Assembly: GCF_051014445.1 (NCBI RefSeq)
Contig: NC_135136.1
Coordinates: 29,530,001 to 29,594,000 of the forward strand
Source of the DNA: Colletes latitarsis
Lineage: Eukaryota > Arthropoda > Insecta > Hymenoptera > Colletidae
Direction of reading: 5' to 3'
DNA: 64,000 bases
Shown: one piece after another, positions 1 to 14,100 of the stretch
Position numbering within the stretch: position 1 is the stretch's first letter
Layout of the letters: every line of letters starts with the position of its first letter
The notes under the pieces: generated by a model
Seen by the model: only the letters and a program-made list of their open reading frames with translations
Told to the model about the DNA's origin: nothing
Database searches by the model: none
Translations under genes and position numbers: made by a program

Positions 1-3000
1 CTACATTAAATTTGAAGGTTTCTTGGTCAACAGAATTCAATTTTTCCCAAAGCTTCATAACATTTTCATTTCTAAAATGCCATTCACGTGTTGAGAAGTA
101 ATGTATCACGTTGCTAAATTTATGTATTTTTTTATATGCATGCAGTAGTCTAAAAAGTATATCACATAAGAGTATATTAATCATTATTATTAATTTGTAG
201 TATAATTGATACATTTCATTGATTGTAATTTGTTATGTATGCATTATACTTCATATATAAAATACATACTGAGGTTTTTGACCCTTAAGGTATGCAAACA
301 TATCAACAATAGCTGCTGGTACTATGTGTAAGAAAAACCTACACAGTTGATACACAACTAAGTATCGTGTCACTATGAGCATGTAATACCAAAGAACTTT
401 TACACTTGGTATTTCAAAACCATACTTTTCATTCCATTTCATAAATTCTTTCCAAGAAATTGGATTCTGACATGATGATACAGAATTATAAATAGGTATT
501 CTTTCCTCGTCAGATATATTGGACTCATTTGATTTTATCGAAGATTTTCTACAGAGTAAAAGAGTTACCATTAGGATTATGCTTTAGACATATTCACTTT
601 AACTGTAATTTTGTCTAGCACTTTCAATTTGTCCTCATCTATAGTTTATATTCATAATAATAATAGTATCATCATCTTTTTATTCTTTTCAGCAGAACAA
701 TATTAGTTCATGCTTGTATTATATATAATCGAAAGTAATTAAACAAATTCGATTTTCAGTGTCAGTTTTAAAGTGATAATGCAATTAAAGATTTACCTGT
801 TGGCAATATCCCAAGCTGCACAGATGACATTAGAGATTACATAATCTGCTGGTATCAAATCTGCTATATTTTCTCCTTCACAATGTAGCGTATGTATCAA
901 ACCTACACTACTTCCCATAACTACACCTGTTGCTCCATACAGATTATTTGTCCATCCTGAAAGTGGCTCTTCGCTCGTTGATATCATGATAGAAGGTCGA
1001 ACAATACATACTGGGAGATTATCGCTGTACTTTAATACAATACTTTCTCCAACTGCTTTAGAAAATACATATGTATTGGGCCATTTGTCAAGTATACTAC
1101 AATAATGGAAAATTTATAATTAATCATTGTTATCTCTACTGTAACTTTCTTATTTGCAGAATTAATTTTTATACCGTTTTGAATTAATACTTACACTGGA
1201 GTAATTTTCTCCAGTTTATCATCATCCAGAACATCCAACAATGTTAATATCTTATCACCATCCGTGAGAACTTTGTAATGTATTTCATCGATAGATTTAA
1301 GCATACAATGTGAATATGCAGTTGACACGTGTACAAATGCCTGCAAAATGATTTGTAAATACAGTTTATATAATTCAAATTCTAAATAATAATATTTCAA
1401 CTGTTAATAGTTATTTATATTTTTTATTTAATATTTAAAGGTGTGAAACGTACCTTTAAGTTTGACAATTCTTTTGCAAACAATAACATATATTTTGTAC
1501 TTTTCACATTGGTATTCATCGCCACGCGAAATGTTTCGTGAAATCGAACAGTTGCGGCAGCATGAAAAATAATATTTGTATTCATCAGAATCTGTTTACT
1601 TTCCGGTGATAAACCAAAATCTTGTTGTGCCGCATCACCTTCTAACATTATCACTTTATTGAGAAAGTTTGGCTGTTCACGTCTCAATCTACTGAATTCC
1701 TGATTAGAATGACATATCAACTATGTATACAGTGTTCGGCCATCCCTGGGAAAAATTTTAATGGGGGATTCGAGAGGCCAAAATAAGACGAAAATAAAGA
1801 ATAGTAGTTTGTGGATGGAGGTTTCGTTAAAAAGTTATTAACAATTAAATTCAAAAATTTCAAATCGTTCTGGAAAAATTATTTTCGGTTGCGGGGGTCA
1901 ATTGCAATCATTTTTGGTGAATGGACATACCCCCGAAATCTTGCGCATTTTCGAGAAAAAAATTCAGTATGGGCGGAACTTTAAACGTTAATAACTTTTT
2001 AACGAAGCCTCCATCATTAAATTGGTATTCTTGATTTTCGTCTTATTTTTGCCTCTAGAATCTCTCATTAAAATTTTTCCTAGGGATGGCCGAACATCCT
2101 GTATATCATTACATCTATATTACATACAGTTCCATTAAAATTTTCTTTAAATCGTTCTTGTGAATTTTTCCCCTTTTTCGGCCTTACTATCATGTATATT
2201 ATTGCAACATCTGGACAGGATCTGCAAATATGCAAAAAATTAAATAAAATGATAATGAAGACAATGAAAGTAAGAATGGAAAGTCTCAATGCTAAAAATA
2301 CTATAAGAATTTCATTAATTATTCACATGTTATTCGTGAAATTAATTGATTTGACATTTCTTAATTAATGGATCGATTTCATTTATGCTTGAACTATTCT
2401 TAAATTTACGATTTTGATATAGAACAAGAAATAAAAGTCTTCTCACTTTAAAAAAAAGTATATTTTGAGTTCTTCCCCCCCCCCCCCCCTCTTGATCTGT
2501 GGTTAAAGTAATTATACATTATTTGAATTGAATTGCAAGTATAATAGCATTAGTCTATAAATACCGGATGTACCTTTTGAACTGATGGACATTGCAAATC
2601 ACTGAAGGATATGACGCATTGAAAGTACGGAAATGGACAAATTAATTAAAAGATTGATTACAACTTTTAAAAAACTGTTACGTCATTTTTCAAACCGTCT
2701 CTATCTTATTTCATTACAATATGCTATTTTATTTAGACACGTTATGAGTAATTACTATAAAAATATAAACACGGAAAAAAAATTTTCATTTTCATTAAGA
2801 TATTAATTCTTATATGTATATTCGTGTACGATGTTAAATGGTACGGAATATCTTAATAAACATCGAATATATCAAAATCAGTAAAACTGTTCATATACAG
2901 TTCGATAAAAAAAATTACTAAATAATAAAAAAATCAGGTATATGTTATCGACAGATTACCTTAATATTTTTTCGATAAGTAATTTACCCAGGAAACCTGT

Positions 3001-3129
3001 CCCGCCTGTTACCAAAACGTTGGTATAAGCAAAGAATTTGGCAATTTCGCTTTGTTGTTTCTTTAAGTTTGATGATTCAGACAAATCCAACATTTCATAT
3101 AAATACGCATCACTTCCTTTAGTTGTCAT
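1..3129 (-). CDS. Fatty acyl-CoA reductase (FAR family), 7 exons, C-terminus outside window
   Basis: This gene encodes an NADPH-dependent reductase that turns fatty acyl-CoA into fatty alcohol for waxes, hydrocarbons or pheromones, usually at the ER or peroxisome. Minus-strand coding exons, each with GT-AG ends and matching phase, are 3129-2960, 2221-2128, 1699-1454, 1340-1195, 1096-797, 548-270 and 149-1. The start at 3129 gives a short leader, then the Rossmann motif VTGGTGFLG in exon 1. Exon 3 carries the GDAAQQDFGLS and IIFHAAATVRF blocks. Exon 4 has the HVSTAYS block. Exon 5 has WPNTYVFSKAVGE (active-site YxxxK) and the EPLSGWTNNLYG block. Exons 6-7 hold the FAR_C sterile-like domain (YKKIHKF, YFSTREWHF). 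About 461 codons are visible; family members have about 500-540, so only the last exon or exons are missing. Insects have many FAR paralogues, so the exact orthologue is not assigned. Confidence 0.93.
1730..2101. repeat. Palindromic TIR element, copy A (short form)
   Basis: This copy starts CAGTGTTCGGCCATCCC and ends GGGATGGCCGAACATCCTG; the outer ~75 bp of each end are inverted copies of one another. It is flanked by TA on both sides. It fills almost the whole FAR intron between exons 2 and 3: that intron is 428 bp, and removing the 372-bp element plus one TA leaves about 54 bp, a normal insect intron. It has no coding capacity and is closely similar to copy C at 11954. Confidence 0.9.
2475..2489 (+). 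repeat. Poly-C homopolymer tract
   Basis: There is a run of 15 C within FAR intron 1. It is a simple repeat, and its length may be affected by sequencing or assembly error. Confidence 0.9.
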
Positions 3130-5112
3130 CTCGATGATATAGCTGTTAAATACGTAACAGACGTAGTACAGTATAATAATTACTTAATATAAATCTGATA
3201 AACACATAATCATTTAAACACGCGCACTTCTTCACGCGCTTACTGAAAAATATTCAATCAGGACATTTGTAAAAACTCTATCTTAAATCAATCAGAGTTA
3301 ACGATTACAAAATTATGAATTTGTGAAAGAAGGCTACTTCTTTTTTTTTAATACCACATGAAAAACTTTGCGCAATAAAAACAAAATATATAAAGCATTT
3401 TTTCATTATTGTTTTAATAAACTATTAGATTAGGGAATAATACCGTTCATGAATTTTATCAGAAACATAATAAGTAATTATTTTAACTGCATTCTGTTTA
3501 TTATATCATAAATAGTTGAATTTTTGTAAATACAATAAATATTTCTATTTCTTTTTAGTTTAAATATGACATATGCGTACACATGTGAAAACTGAACATA
3601 TTGGAGTTTAAAAAATATTGAAAAAAGGCAACGTGCTATCAAATATCGGTAAAGAAAATGACAATTTTGATTTAGTATTTCCTACCGGGTCCGAACTAAC
3701 AGCGATTGCGATGCTTCCGATGTGAATTCAACAACGGTTAAATTTCAACTGCGAACTGTTCTGACCCCGTTTCAATACCTTTAAGAGGATATTCTTTTCC
3801 TCATACACATATAGATGTTACCATCTCCATATGAAAATTAGTGGATCATTTGTTATTGAACAGCAACCTTTTGGACTATGACAATGAGTAGAATAGCATA
3901 ATGTATCTTCAATATTCAACTATTGAAAAACAGCATAAAAGGAAATAATGACATTTAAAATGATAAAAAGCGCTCAAGATATTATTCAAATTGTGAATGC
4001 ATATTTTTTCATCGGATAAACGCAACTTTCATTTATTAAATGAATTCTAATATTTTCAATGTTTAAAAATAATATAAACCGAATTAAATTAAATATATTT
4101 TTAAAGTATTATTTTCTTGATTAAATTGATAACATATAAGTTTTAAATTACGTAGATCTATATTTAACATAAATAATAATGTGACTGTTGCAATAATGTT
4201 ACTTCGGTGCTTTAATTTCTTTACGAGCATAAAAGATAATTAATTGAACAATGATTGTTCTTTTAAAAAATATGTTTCAAAGTTTGTCCCTACCTATTCA
4301 CAGCGACTGACAATAATTAAGTTGCATAATACATAATTATTATTATCAGAAATAAAATTTGATTAATAATTTATATAATGAAATTCAAATTGCACACTTA
4401 ATATGGATAATATTTATTCTACCAATTTATTTGTACTAATACATGCTTCGTAAAGAGATACAATATATACAATACAGTACATCATGGAATGGCATATATT
4501 ATGAACAAAACAAATATTCATAGAGAATGAACTACATATAAATACAGAAAATATATAACATCTACCATACTTGTAAAGCACTGCCTGCATATTAATTACG
4601 TAAAACAGTTGGACCAAGTTGGTGGCAATAAATCAAGCTGCATTTATTACTATCTTATCCGTGTAACATTCTATTGTTCGTTGTTGTCGATATTTAATAA
4701 AAACTTGTTTAATATGAGTTCATTCCTTAGCATATCTATTTGAGTGATTAAACGTGAAAAAATATTATAAAATATCTTTGTTCATATATTTTACAAATCA
4801 TAATGTATTTTGCAATTTTCTTCATGTAAAAAATAAATAAAAACAAACATATTGTATATAATTAAATTTCCATCCATTATCTTTGCACAGTGCCCATATT
4901 TGTAACGCACAGCGTTTTTCTTTTATAATTTATACACAATATCTTATACCAGCCTTTCAATTGTTTTTTCCGATAAGTGTATAATTTAAAAAGTTGTACA
5001 TATATGATATTAATACATTACCATTTAAAATCAATTTGAGACAAGTGAATATTAAAGGGCTAGTATAAATAAAATATACGATTTCTTTAACACACGTTAG
5101 AAAGTTATACAC
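3130..5112. other. Intergenic region between FAR start and WASHC2 stop
   Basis: This AT-rich stretch has no supported gene. The part near 3130-3860 lies just upstream of FAR and should hold its promoter; the part near 4400-5112 should be the 3' UTR of WASHC2, with several AATAAA-like signals on the minus strand. The 67-codon ORF at 4414-4617 (minus) has biased hydrophobic composition and no recognisable domain, and is treated as chance. Confidence 0.6.
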
Positions 5113-8100
5113 TTAATCGTCTTGTAAAATACTTAAAGGATCTTCGCCAATCTTTTCAACCGTTTTCTTTAAATCCCTTGTAACCGACTTTTTTATGGTC
5201 GAGCGCGTTTCCATTGACTTCGCTCGTGGTTCACTTGTAGAAGATTTTTTTCCGAAAATATTACTATCGTCGTCGTCATCGTCAGACAAAAATAAAGATT
5301 TCGACGTGACAGTTTTCTTCGGAATAGATTTCGTAGCAAAGATATCGTCTTCTCCGCTAGACTGGTCAGCAAAAATATCTGTAATATGCGAAGTCTTTAC
5401 AGGTTCAGTAATACTAGAGAAAAAATCATTTTTGTTCAATTGCTCTTGAACACTTGCAGAATCTAATATTTGCGATTGCTCAGACTGTTCAGAAAACAAA
5501 TCGGTGTCATCGCTGTCATCAAACAAACTTATTTTCTTCTTGGGCTGCTGTGCAGATTGCTTCTTTTCAGATTCAGTTTTCACCGACGATTTCTTTACAA
5601 GGCCGAATAAATTATCATCTTCATCGTCTTGACCATCGTCTTCGAAAAGGCTAATTTTCGTATCTTTCAAAGGTTTCTTTACAGGTTTCGACACAGATAC
5701 TGAAAACAAATCACCTTCTGTATCGTCAGCAAACAAATCTAACATTGGTTTCTTGACACTCTGTTCTTCGGGTGGTCTTTTTACCCCACTAGAAAAAAGG
5801 CTATCATCCTCTGAAAATAATAAATTTTTACCCTTTTCCGGCGATGGTGTTTTCGTGACGAAAGCAAAAAGCTGACTCGGATCTTTCAGTGGATCATGAT
5901 TACTATCTCGCAATGGATCTACCACTTCTTTCGATTCATCTTTAGAGTCAACATTATCAAATTTAGAGTCTTTTTCACATGGATCCGTAGTATTAATATC
6001 AGAATATTTCTTAGATTCAGACAATGTGTTAAGCTGGCTAGTTTTATCCGACAGGGTATCATCTTTTTCTGAAGCTGAATCTCTATTGTGTATTCTTTTA
6101 ATATGAGTATCCTTTAATGGCTTAAAATTAGCGAGCGCCTTTTCAGAAAGAACTCTGTCCACTGGCGAAAGGATAGGAGCTCTACCAAACAAAGTGTCTT
6201 CTTTTTGCGGGTCTTCGGGTAGATCGGGTGGCACATCGAACAAATCCTCTTCATCGGTCGATGGAGATAGCAAAGTGTTCTTGTTAGCGCTCATCGAGCT
6301 TTCCTTACTTATGCTACCAAGATCAGATTTGTCGTCCGCAATCAAAGAAATATTAGGATCGGCTAGTCGGTAAACATTATCATTAGTTGATGAGATCAAA
6401 CGATCAGAGTTTCCAGCAACGTTATGCGAAGTATTAACATATAGAGAACTGGATGACTCTTTATTAAGACTAGTCGATGATTGGTTACTATGACTTTCAT
6501 CTTGAGAATTATTTCCCGAGGCGTCTACAGTATCAAAATCAATTCCACTTTGTCTGAGAGCAGATTTTCGTGCATGCCTACTCTGAGGTCGACGTTTTAC
6601 TTGTATTCTAACTCGTGTCTGGAAAATAGCACATAAATTACAAATAAAAGAACATTCTCTCTTCTACGTTTACTAATCTTAATAATTACTTTTGATGCAG
6701 CAGTAGACAATGTTTCCACTTGAGCAGGCTCGTCGAAGCTAATGGCACTTTCTACGTTGCTTTCACCTGAAACTGTTGACTGCAAAGACTGCTTCTGGGT
6801 GGTACTGTCTTCTACGAAAAAGCATGTTTGTTTTAATCAAATGTAATATTATCGTCGTGACATTGTACAGGGTGTTTCTACACGAGTACCACATATAGAA
6901 ATTACTAATTAATAGACCTGCAACTATTTAAATATTATTATTCGAATAAGAAAATATTCATATATTTACACTATTTGAACAATAATACGAATATAGATGA
7001 TGTGTTTATGTATCGTGTCATCAGTTGATTGTCAGATCATGTACACAGATGAACCATTGCGATGAACGAGATCATTGATTTTTGTAAGATGATCAGATAA
7101 CAGTATTTATAATTTCGTGCATGTAAATAATCAAGTACACCTCATTGTCATTATTATACATTGAGTTACAAAATCGTGGCTGATTTTTCGTCAAAAAATA
7201 AAGCTTACTATTGAAATACTATGAATATCCACTTACTTGATCAGCGCACAAAATACGTGAACACTGAATTATTATATTAAGTAATAAACTTAATAAGTAA
7301 AGTAGTTAAATCAAGTAGTAAATATCAAGGAAACTTTACTTTGCCATTTTAGCTTATATAGTGGAAAAATGTTTAATATTTCTATACTTTACCGACGTTA
7401 CCATCAATTTCAATGGCCTTGAAGTAGAACCGGTTATTCATCATTATTGTTTTATAAACAGAACCAAACAAAATAAAGGCTTTCTAATAATTATATTTTG
7501 AAACTTAACAGTAAGCAACAATTATTTTTTGTTCCAAAACATACTTCAAGCTTGTTAAAATCGATGGTAGCGTCAGTAAAATACATATGTAATTAACAAA
7601 TATTTTCACCAGTTTTTCGAAGATATTTTAAGTCATTTTGTTTCTTTAAACAGTAAGCTACATTTTTGGTTTAGCATAATGAAGATGAAAGCAATACAAA
7701 TTTTTAAACAAACCAAAAAATACAGTAATTTGGAGTCTGATGTCCTTTTCATTTTATTATTTTGCAATAAATTGCAAACATTATTATTACTGTCTTTTGC
7801 ACTATCTTGTTTAGTCTGAAAGTAGTAGGAGATCATAAACTAAAATTAATAGTATTTATATACGCTATCGTTACATAAGACAGTCAAACAATAGAAAGAT
7901 TTTTCTGTAGTCATTCGCGTATCTTGTATCAACGTACAAATTCTAGTGCAAATAGTTTGTCTTAAAATCAAAATAACTTTGATAAAAGTGAAAAATTTTA
8001 AAACTGAATTTTTCGTTGTATCTTCTGTATATCATTGTGAAGAAATAAAGGAATAAATTTGACGATCCGACAATTTTTTTCACATTTCTTTTAAATTATG

Positions 8101-11100
8101 CAAAAAGAATTTATTTTAAAAATTGTGTCTTGAAATTAGAAGTTAATTTTCATCTGAATGACCCCCTTCAGATGGTAAGCTACAATGATTTTCTGGTATC
8201 TTCACTTTTACGCAATGCTTGTGCGTAAGCACCCTGTACAAAAGGAAGTACAAATACAAAGCAACATTTAATGCAAATAGTATACCAGACACGCTTGGAG
8301 GCGAACTATGACCTTGCGTGCTAATACATCCGCCATCGTCGCTATCTCTATCTGCGACGCTATCTTCTTCGTCTGTTTTTTCCTCGCTTCTTCTCCACAA
8401 TGGTGGCGTATCCATGGGCGAGAGTATTTTTAAATCGCCCATTTTTCCCATCAAATTTTTTATTTTACCGGAAACCGTTCGTCGCGCTGCCAGACTGTTT
8501 TCCTCGGACGGCGGCGACGACGAAGTAGTTATCTGAATATTCAACGACTTCGGAGGGCTCTTTTTTGATTCAATATTTTCCGTAGCGCCAAGCTCTTCGG
8601 ATGTTACTTGAAGCGTAACCTTCTCGCTACGTGGCTCCACGTTGCTCGAAACAACATCCGAAACCATACTCGGTTCTTGATTGTCCGCAAAAATTTTAGA
8701 ATCGTTCGACGTCTCGGTATCCTCGACGGATATTTTTTCGACTATCGGATCTTTAATCTTCGACATCAACTCTTCACTCTTTTTCCTTTCGTCTGCGGTT
8801 ACACTCTTACTGCTGAACAAATCATCGTAATCGTCATCTTCGAAAACCAATCCATGCGAACCAATAATAGTGGAGAACAAACCATTACTCGATAAGTTAT
8901 CGGTATCTTTTCTCTCCGTTTTTCGAGTGGACGTATCTTGTACGACCGTCTCTGTCCCCGTTGCAGTTATCCCTACCGACTGTTCGATGTTTGCTTGCTT
9001 TGTATCGGCCATGTTCTTGACCGAGAATAAGTCTCTCTTATCGTCGTTGTTGAATACGCGAGATTGGGTTTTAACCTCGTATTTAATTGGTTTCGCGGCG
9101 AATAAATCACCATCGTCGATATCCTCGTTGTCGTCGAACAAGCTGTTCTTTTTCGACGTAGCGCCTTGACGTTTTTCCACGTTATTATTATTAGGCGTCG
9201 TGTGTCGACTATTGCTCGCGAAAAGACCTTCCTCCGAGCTGTCTGGAAATTTCTGACCGGGGAAATCGGTTTCTTGCCTCGCCGATTTCGACGCTATACC
9301 AAAGATATCGACGTCAGGCGAGTCTTTGCTGCCGAATATATCGATGTTCTCGTCAAAGAGGCTCCTTCGTTGCGCGAACTTGGATTTATCGGGATGTTGG
9401 GAGATGTTCGTCAAGAAATCGCTGCTCTTTTGAGACCTGGACCCGGAACTGGTTGTCGAGATATAGAACAGCTCGTCTCCGGAATCGGAATCATCGAACA
9501 GCGACTGCACCTTCGATTTCACTGCTTTCGAGTCGGCTTTGGGCAACGGCGGTGGACCAAACAGATCCTCGTTCTCGAACACATCGTCCTGTCGTATGGA
9601 CGCAGTGTCCTCGTTCTGTTCCTCCTGCAGCTGAGTGCTGAACGAATTAGCGTTTGTGGCGTTGATAGGATTACGAGTACGCGGTGTAAAAAGGCTGTCG
9701 CTGGTGATTCTTTCGCGGTAGATCTCCTCGGATTTTAAGCGAGTCGATGTCATCTGAGGCTGGAAATCATCACTGAAAACAACAAGAAAACACGAGATAC
9801 TAGGGTGTACTAGAAAATATTACGCATTTTATATAGGAGTGCAGAAATTACATATTTATATAGAATGCTTCAAGATGTTTAAATATACAGGGTGTTCTTG
9901 GGAAAAATTTTAATGGGAGATTCTAGAGGCCAAAATAAGACGAAAATCAAGAATACTAATTTGTTGATGAAGGCTTCGTTAAAAAGTTATTAACGTTTAA
10001 AGTTTCGGTAGTAAACTTTAACTAATTTTTTTGTCGAAAAATTTCACACCTTCCCGAATTTTTTCTAGGAAGTGGGTAGGATTTCGAGGGTATGTCTATC
10101 GACCAAAAATGATTGTAATTGAAAACTTCAGCACATACCCGAATTTTTTTCTCGAAAGTGGGTAGGATTTCGGAGGCATGCGTATTCACCAAAAATGATT
10201 GTAATTGACCCCTGCAGCCAAAAATAATTTTTTCAGATTTAAAATATTTTAATTTAATTTTTTAATAACTTTTCTAACGAAGCCTCAGTCAAAAAATTGA
10301 TATTCTTGATTTTCGTTTTATTTTGGCCTCTAAAATCTCCCATTAAAATTTTCTCTAGGGGTGGCCGAACACCCTGTATGTAATTAAGAAATAAAAGTAT
10401 ATTATTTTAATAATAAAATTAATGAAAATTTATTTTTAAATATCAATTATTTAGTAATATATTTCTTGAAAGAATTATGCAAAATTGTATAGTAAACTTT
10501 TATCGAAAACATGTATTTTTGTTTACGATTCAAAGTCTGTTTCGCTCGATAAAATAATTTCCATTTGATCGGGTCAGGTTGGGTCGAAATAAGAATATTG
10601 CAATTCACGAAATTTCAGGTTTCCGAAATGTAGTCCGGAACGCGGTTTTTTTTAACCTAACCCAGACCTAAACACTAGGATGGTCCCTATTTTACAATTT
10701 CAAAATTTTGTTTACTCACCCCCTCCCTAGAATGATTCAAATTCATAGAAGAGTAATTAATTCCTACAAAATTGAAACTCCTTTGAGTAAGGAGAAAAAA
10801 TTTACCAAATTTCTTCACCCATCTAGCGTTAATTTTCTATCAACTCAGATAGAAATGATTTTTCAAAGACCCGACCGTTCTCAAAAAGTCATAAATTTCT
10901 GTAATATATCAGAAAAGGAAGAAACTTAACTTCATTAAACGCTCCATTAATTGTGTTATTAACTGTGAAAATGGACTAAGTCAGTACAATATACCAATAC
11001 GAAATTTAAAGAAACATTGAAAATGTTTAACTTCGACTTTCATAATCATCGAAATTATTGTTGCATATTTTTAATTCTTTACCTTATGGAACATTGTGGA

Positions 11101-14100
11101 ATTTACGAGAAACATGGAACTGCTTTGAATTTTAAATTTACTTTGAAACTGAAACCACGCTCGGAAGATTACGACGAAATGCTTGTTTAAGGAAAGAATT
11201 TAAATAATCTGAGAATGTTTTGAATGTTTGGCTTGAGGAAACACTGTAAGGACATGTAAATGTATGCGTAATACTCCGATAATATTAACTCTGACAATGA
11301 GTGATGTTAAGGAAAGGTGGAAAGGTACGCAATCGCACAAAAACTATTACAGAGAAGGAGAAACATATATATAAAATGTAAAATCTGAATCTAAATACTA
11401 GTACATCAGTAGACTTCCGATCGTTAAAGAGCATGAACCGTACAAGCAAAACCATGAATATGAAGAGCATCGTCTTATTTCCGCTTTTTATGATAATATA
11501 CTTATTCTTGGGGGCACAAGGTAAGTTTTTTTCCGTTCGAGTGATTCATAACATCAATAAGCAATTTAATAATACAGGATATTATTTTCATAATTCATTT
11601 TGCATGCGTGAAGTAATTACTATGTATCAGTTACTTGTCTTTCCGTACTGTTGTTCACTCGACTTTGATCAATTACAAAAACATTTCATTATTTTGATCC
11701 GGTTCGTTCTTTTATTTTTATCATCGCCTGTCCATATTACTGATTTATTAAATTTTTACACTTAGATGGACAGAAGATGCATTGAACACACTTTACGACG
11801 AGTTAAAGAATTTTTATTTTGTAGCCCGGAAACGATTGATTTGTGGGGCTATTTTGATTAACTCTAAACGCGTTCAAACAATGTTTCATGTAACGTTGGT
11901 AAACGAAATTTTATTTTTCGAAACTCGTAGCTAAAGAATTGAATTTTCATATAGAGGGTGTTCGGCCACCCCTGGGAAAAATTTTAATAGAGGATTCTAA
12001 AGGCCAAAATAAAACGAAAATCAAGAATACCAATTTGTTGATGGAGGCTTCGTTAAAAAGTTATTAACAATTAAATTCAAAAATTTCAAATCGTTCTGGA
12101 AAAATTATTTTCGGTTGCGGGGCTCAATTACAATCATTTTTGGTGAATACACATACCCCTGAAATCTTGCGCATTTGCGAGAAAAAAATTCAGTATGGGC
12201 GGAACTTTAAACGTTAATAATTTTTTAACGAAGCCTCCATCAACAAATTAGTATTCTCGATTTTCGTCTTATTTTGGCCTCTAGAATCTCCCATTAAAAT
12301 TTGTCCTAGGGATGGCCGAACACCCTGTATATTTATATGTAAAGAACGTTTCACAAAATACAGACATAACTTCAGAAATTAATTTAGAGCAGAAAAACCT
12401 GACAAAGAAAGTTTATATAAAGCATTGTTCTGTTTATCTGACCCCGTTTCTGAGTCACGGTCGTTTCTAGTGTTTTAATCATTCATGCGTCAATCTGAGT
12501 TAGTATAACTTATTATAGATATGTGCTATCATCTTGACTATTTGTAATAAATCGTTTTATTCCGTTACTTCTATGCATTAAATACTAAAAATTGTTACAT
12601 GAACTTCTTTATTATTTTCGTATACTGCAGTCATACCTGAAACTATGTCCATATTTTATGAAATACCCTGTAATGTAATTTGTATGCGTATAGGAACTTG
12701 CAACGATTTCTATGGTCAGAATCTTAGTGTGGGGACGCACTACATAAATTGTACTACATATGAGTGTCACTCGGATGGATCTATAAGCGGGCTTTCGTAA
12801 GTAATATGATTCAAGTATTTTAATGCAATATCTAATTGTTGAACATCGCGTGTACACTCTGCGTTACGTTTCACATATCATGTCTGATCTTCGAAATAAT
12901 CAAATATTTGAAGGTTTAATACCGAAATGTATCGATCGTGTAATGTTAATAAATCATTAGTGATTATTAAACTAGCAACCATCAATTGGATACTACGTTG
13001 AATCATAATCGTAAAATACGATTAATCATTCTAGATGTCCAGAATACGTATGTGCTGAAGGAAAACAAATTGGCTACCGCGAAACGGATTATAGCAAACC
13101 TTATCCAGGATGTTGTGGGGGACCAATTTGTGCATAAAAAAAATATTTTAAATCGAGCAATGTAAAGTTAAATAAATATTGATTAGAAACTGAAACTGTG
13201 CCACGCTTACTTGTTTATTGTATAATTAATGGAAACGTAATTAGAAAAAAAAAACGATGATAAAATGTACGCGTGTTAGATACCGTCACGAGATGAGATA
13301 CTCTTAAACTGAAGAAGCTCGCCTTGGAACTCGCGCATCTACTCCACACAATCACTACAACGCAATGGAGGATGACTAATGTTTGGATCATCAATTCAAT
13401 GACTCTTTAAGTATTTGGCACGCGTACTCGATCTCGTATGCGGGTAAAATAAAGACGACATTAATTTTCACCGTCGCTTCATAAATGTAAAACGCAAGTG
13501 ATATTATTTACATTATAACAAAACAAAATCTTAGTTTTCTCAATGAAGTAATTGTGCGTAGTTTAATATTGAAAGATAATAACAACGTTAAAACTTACTC
13601 TAAGCTCGAACCTCCTGTGTTATTAATACCCGGTGGTTGGATCAATATTCCGCTGCTGGAACTGCTTTCATTGTTAGCGGTTAGATTTTCCGTGTTATTC
13701 CTTGCAATCACGATAGAGTTTCGATCATTAATGTTATTATTATTCGAAATAGCATTTCGTAAAACATCACGCGCAGGTTCCTGGCTGTTTTCGTAATTCC
13801 CTGGTATATCACTACCGGAAAATCCAGATGACGAAGCTCGTGATATTTTATTTGATAATTTATTCTCAACATCTGAAGTTAAAATGTCTCCAAGTATCGA
13901 TACTCCGCTAGGTTTCTACAATAATTAATGACCATCAATTTCGTAGAAACATTTAAACATTTGACAAACTTGTAAATTAGGCTGATATCTTACTGTCTTA
14001 TTTGGCGGTAAATTTTTGGGCAAACTGAAAAGATCACCGTCATCCTCGTCGTCACTGAACAAATTATTATTATTTATGTTAATTTCTGGTGTGCTTGTAG

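Noticed and set aside
6867..6885. ACAGGGTGTTTCTACACGAG, resembling a repeat-family end
   Set aside because: Only the first ten bases match and no partner end was found nearby; it could be a solo remnant or chance.
9166..9738. 190-codon plus-strand ORF
   Set aside because: It is the antisense shadow of the large WASHC2 exon 8286-9772, which is supported by family motifs and splice phases.
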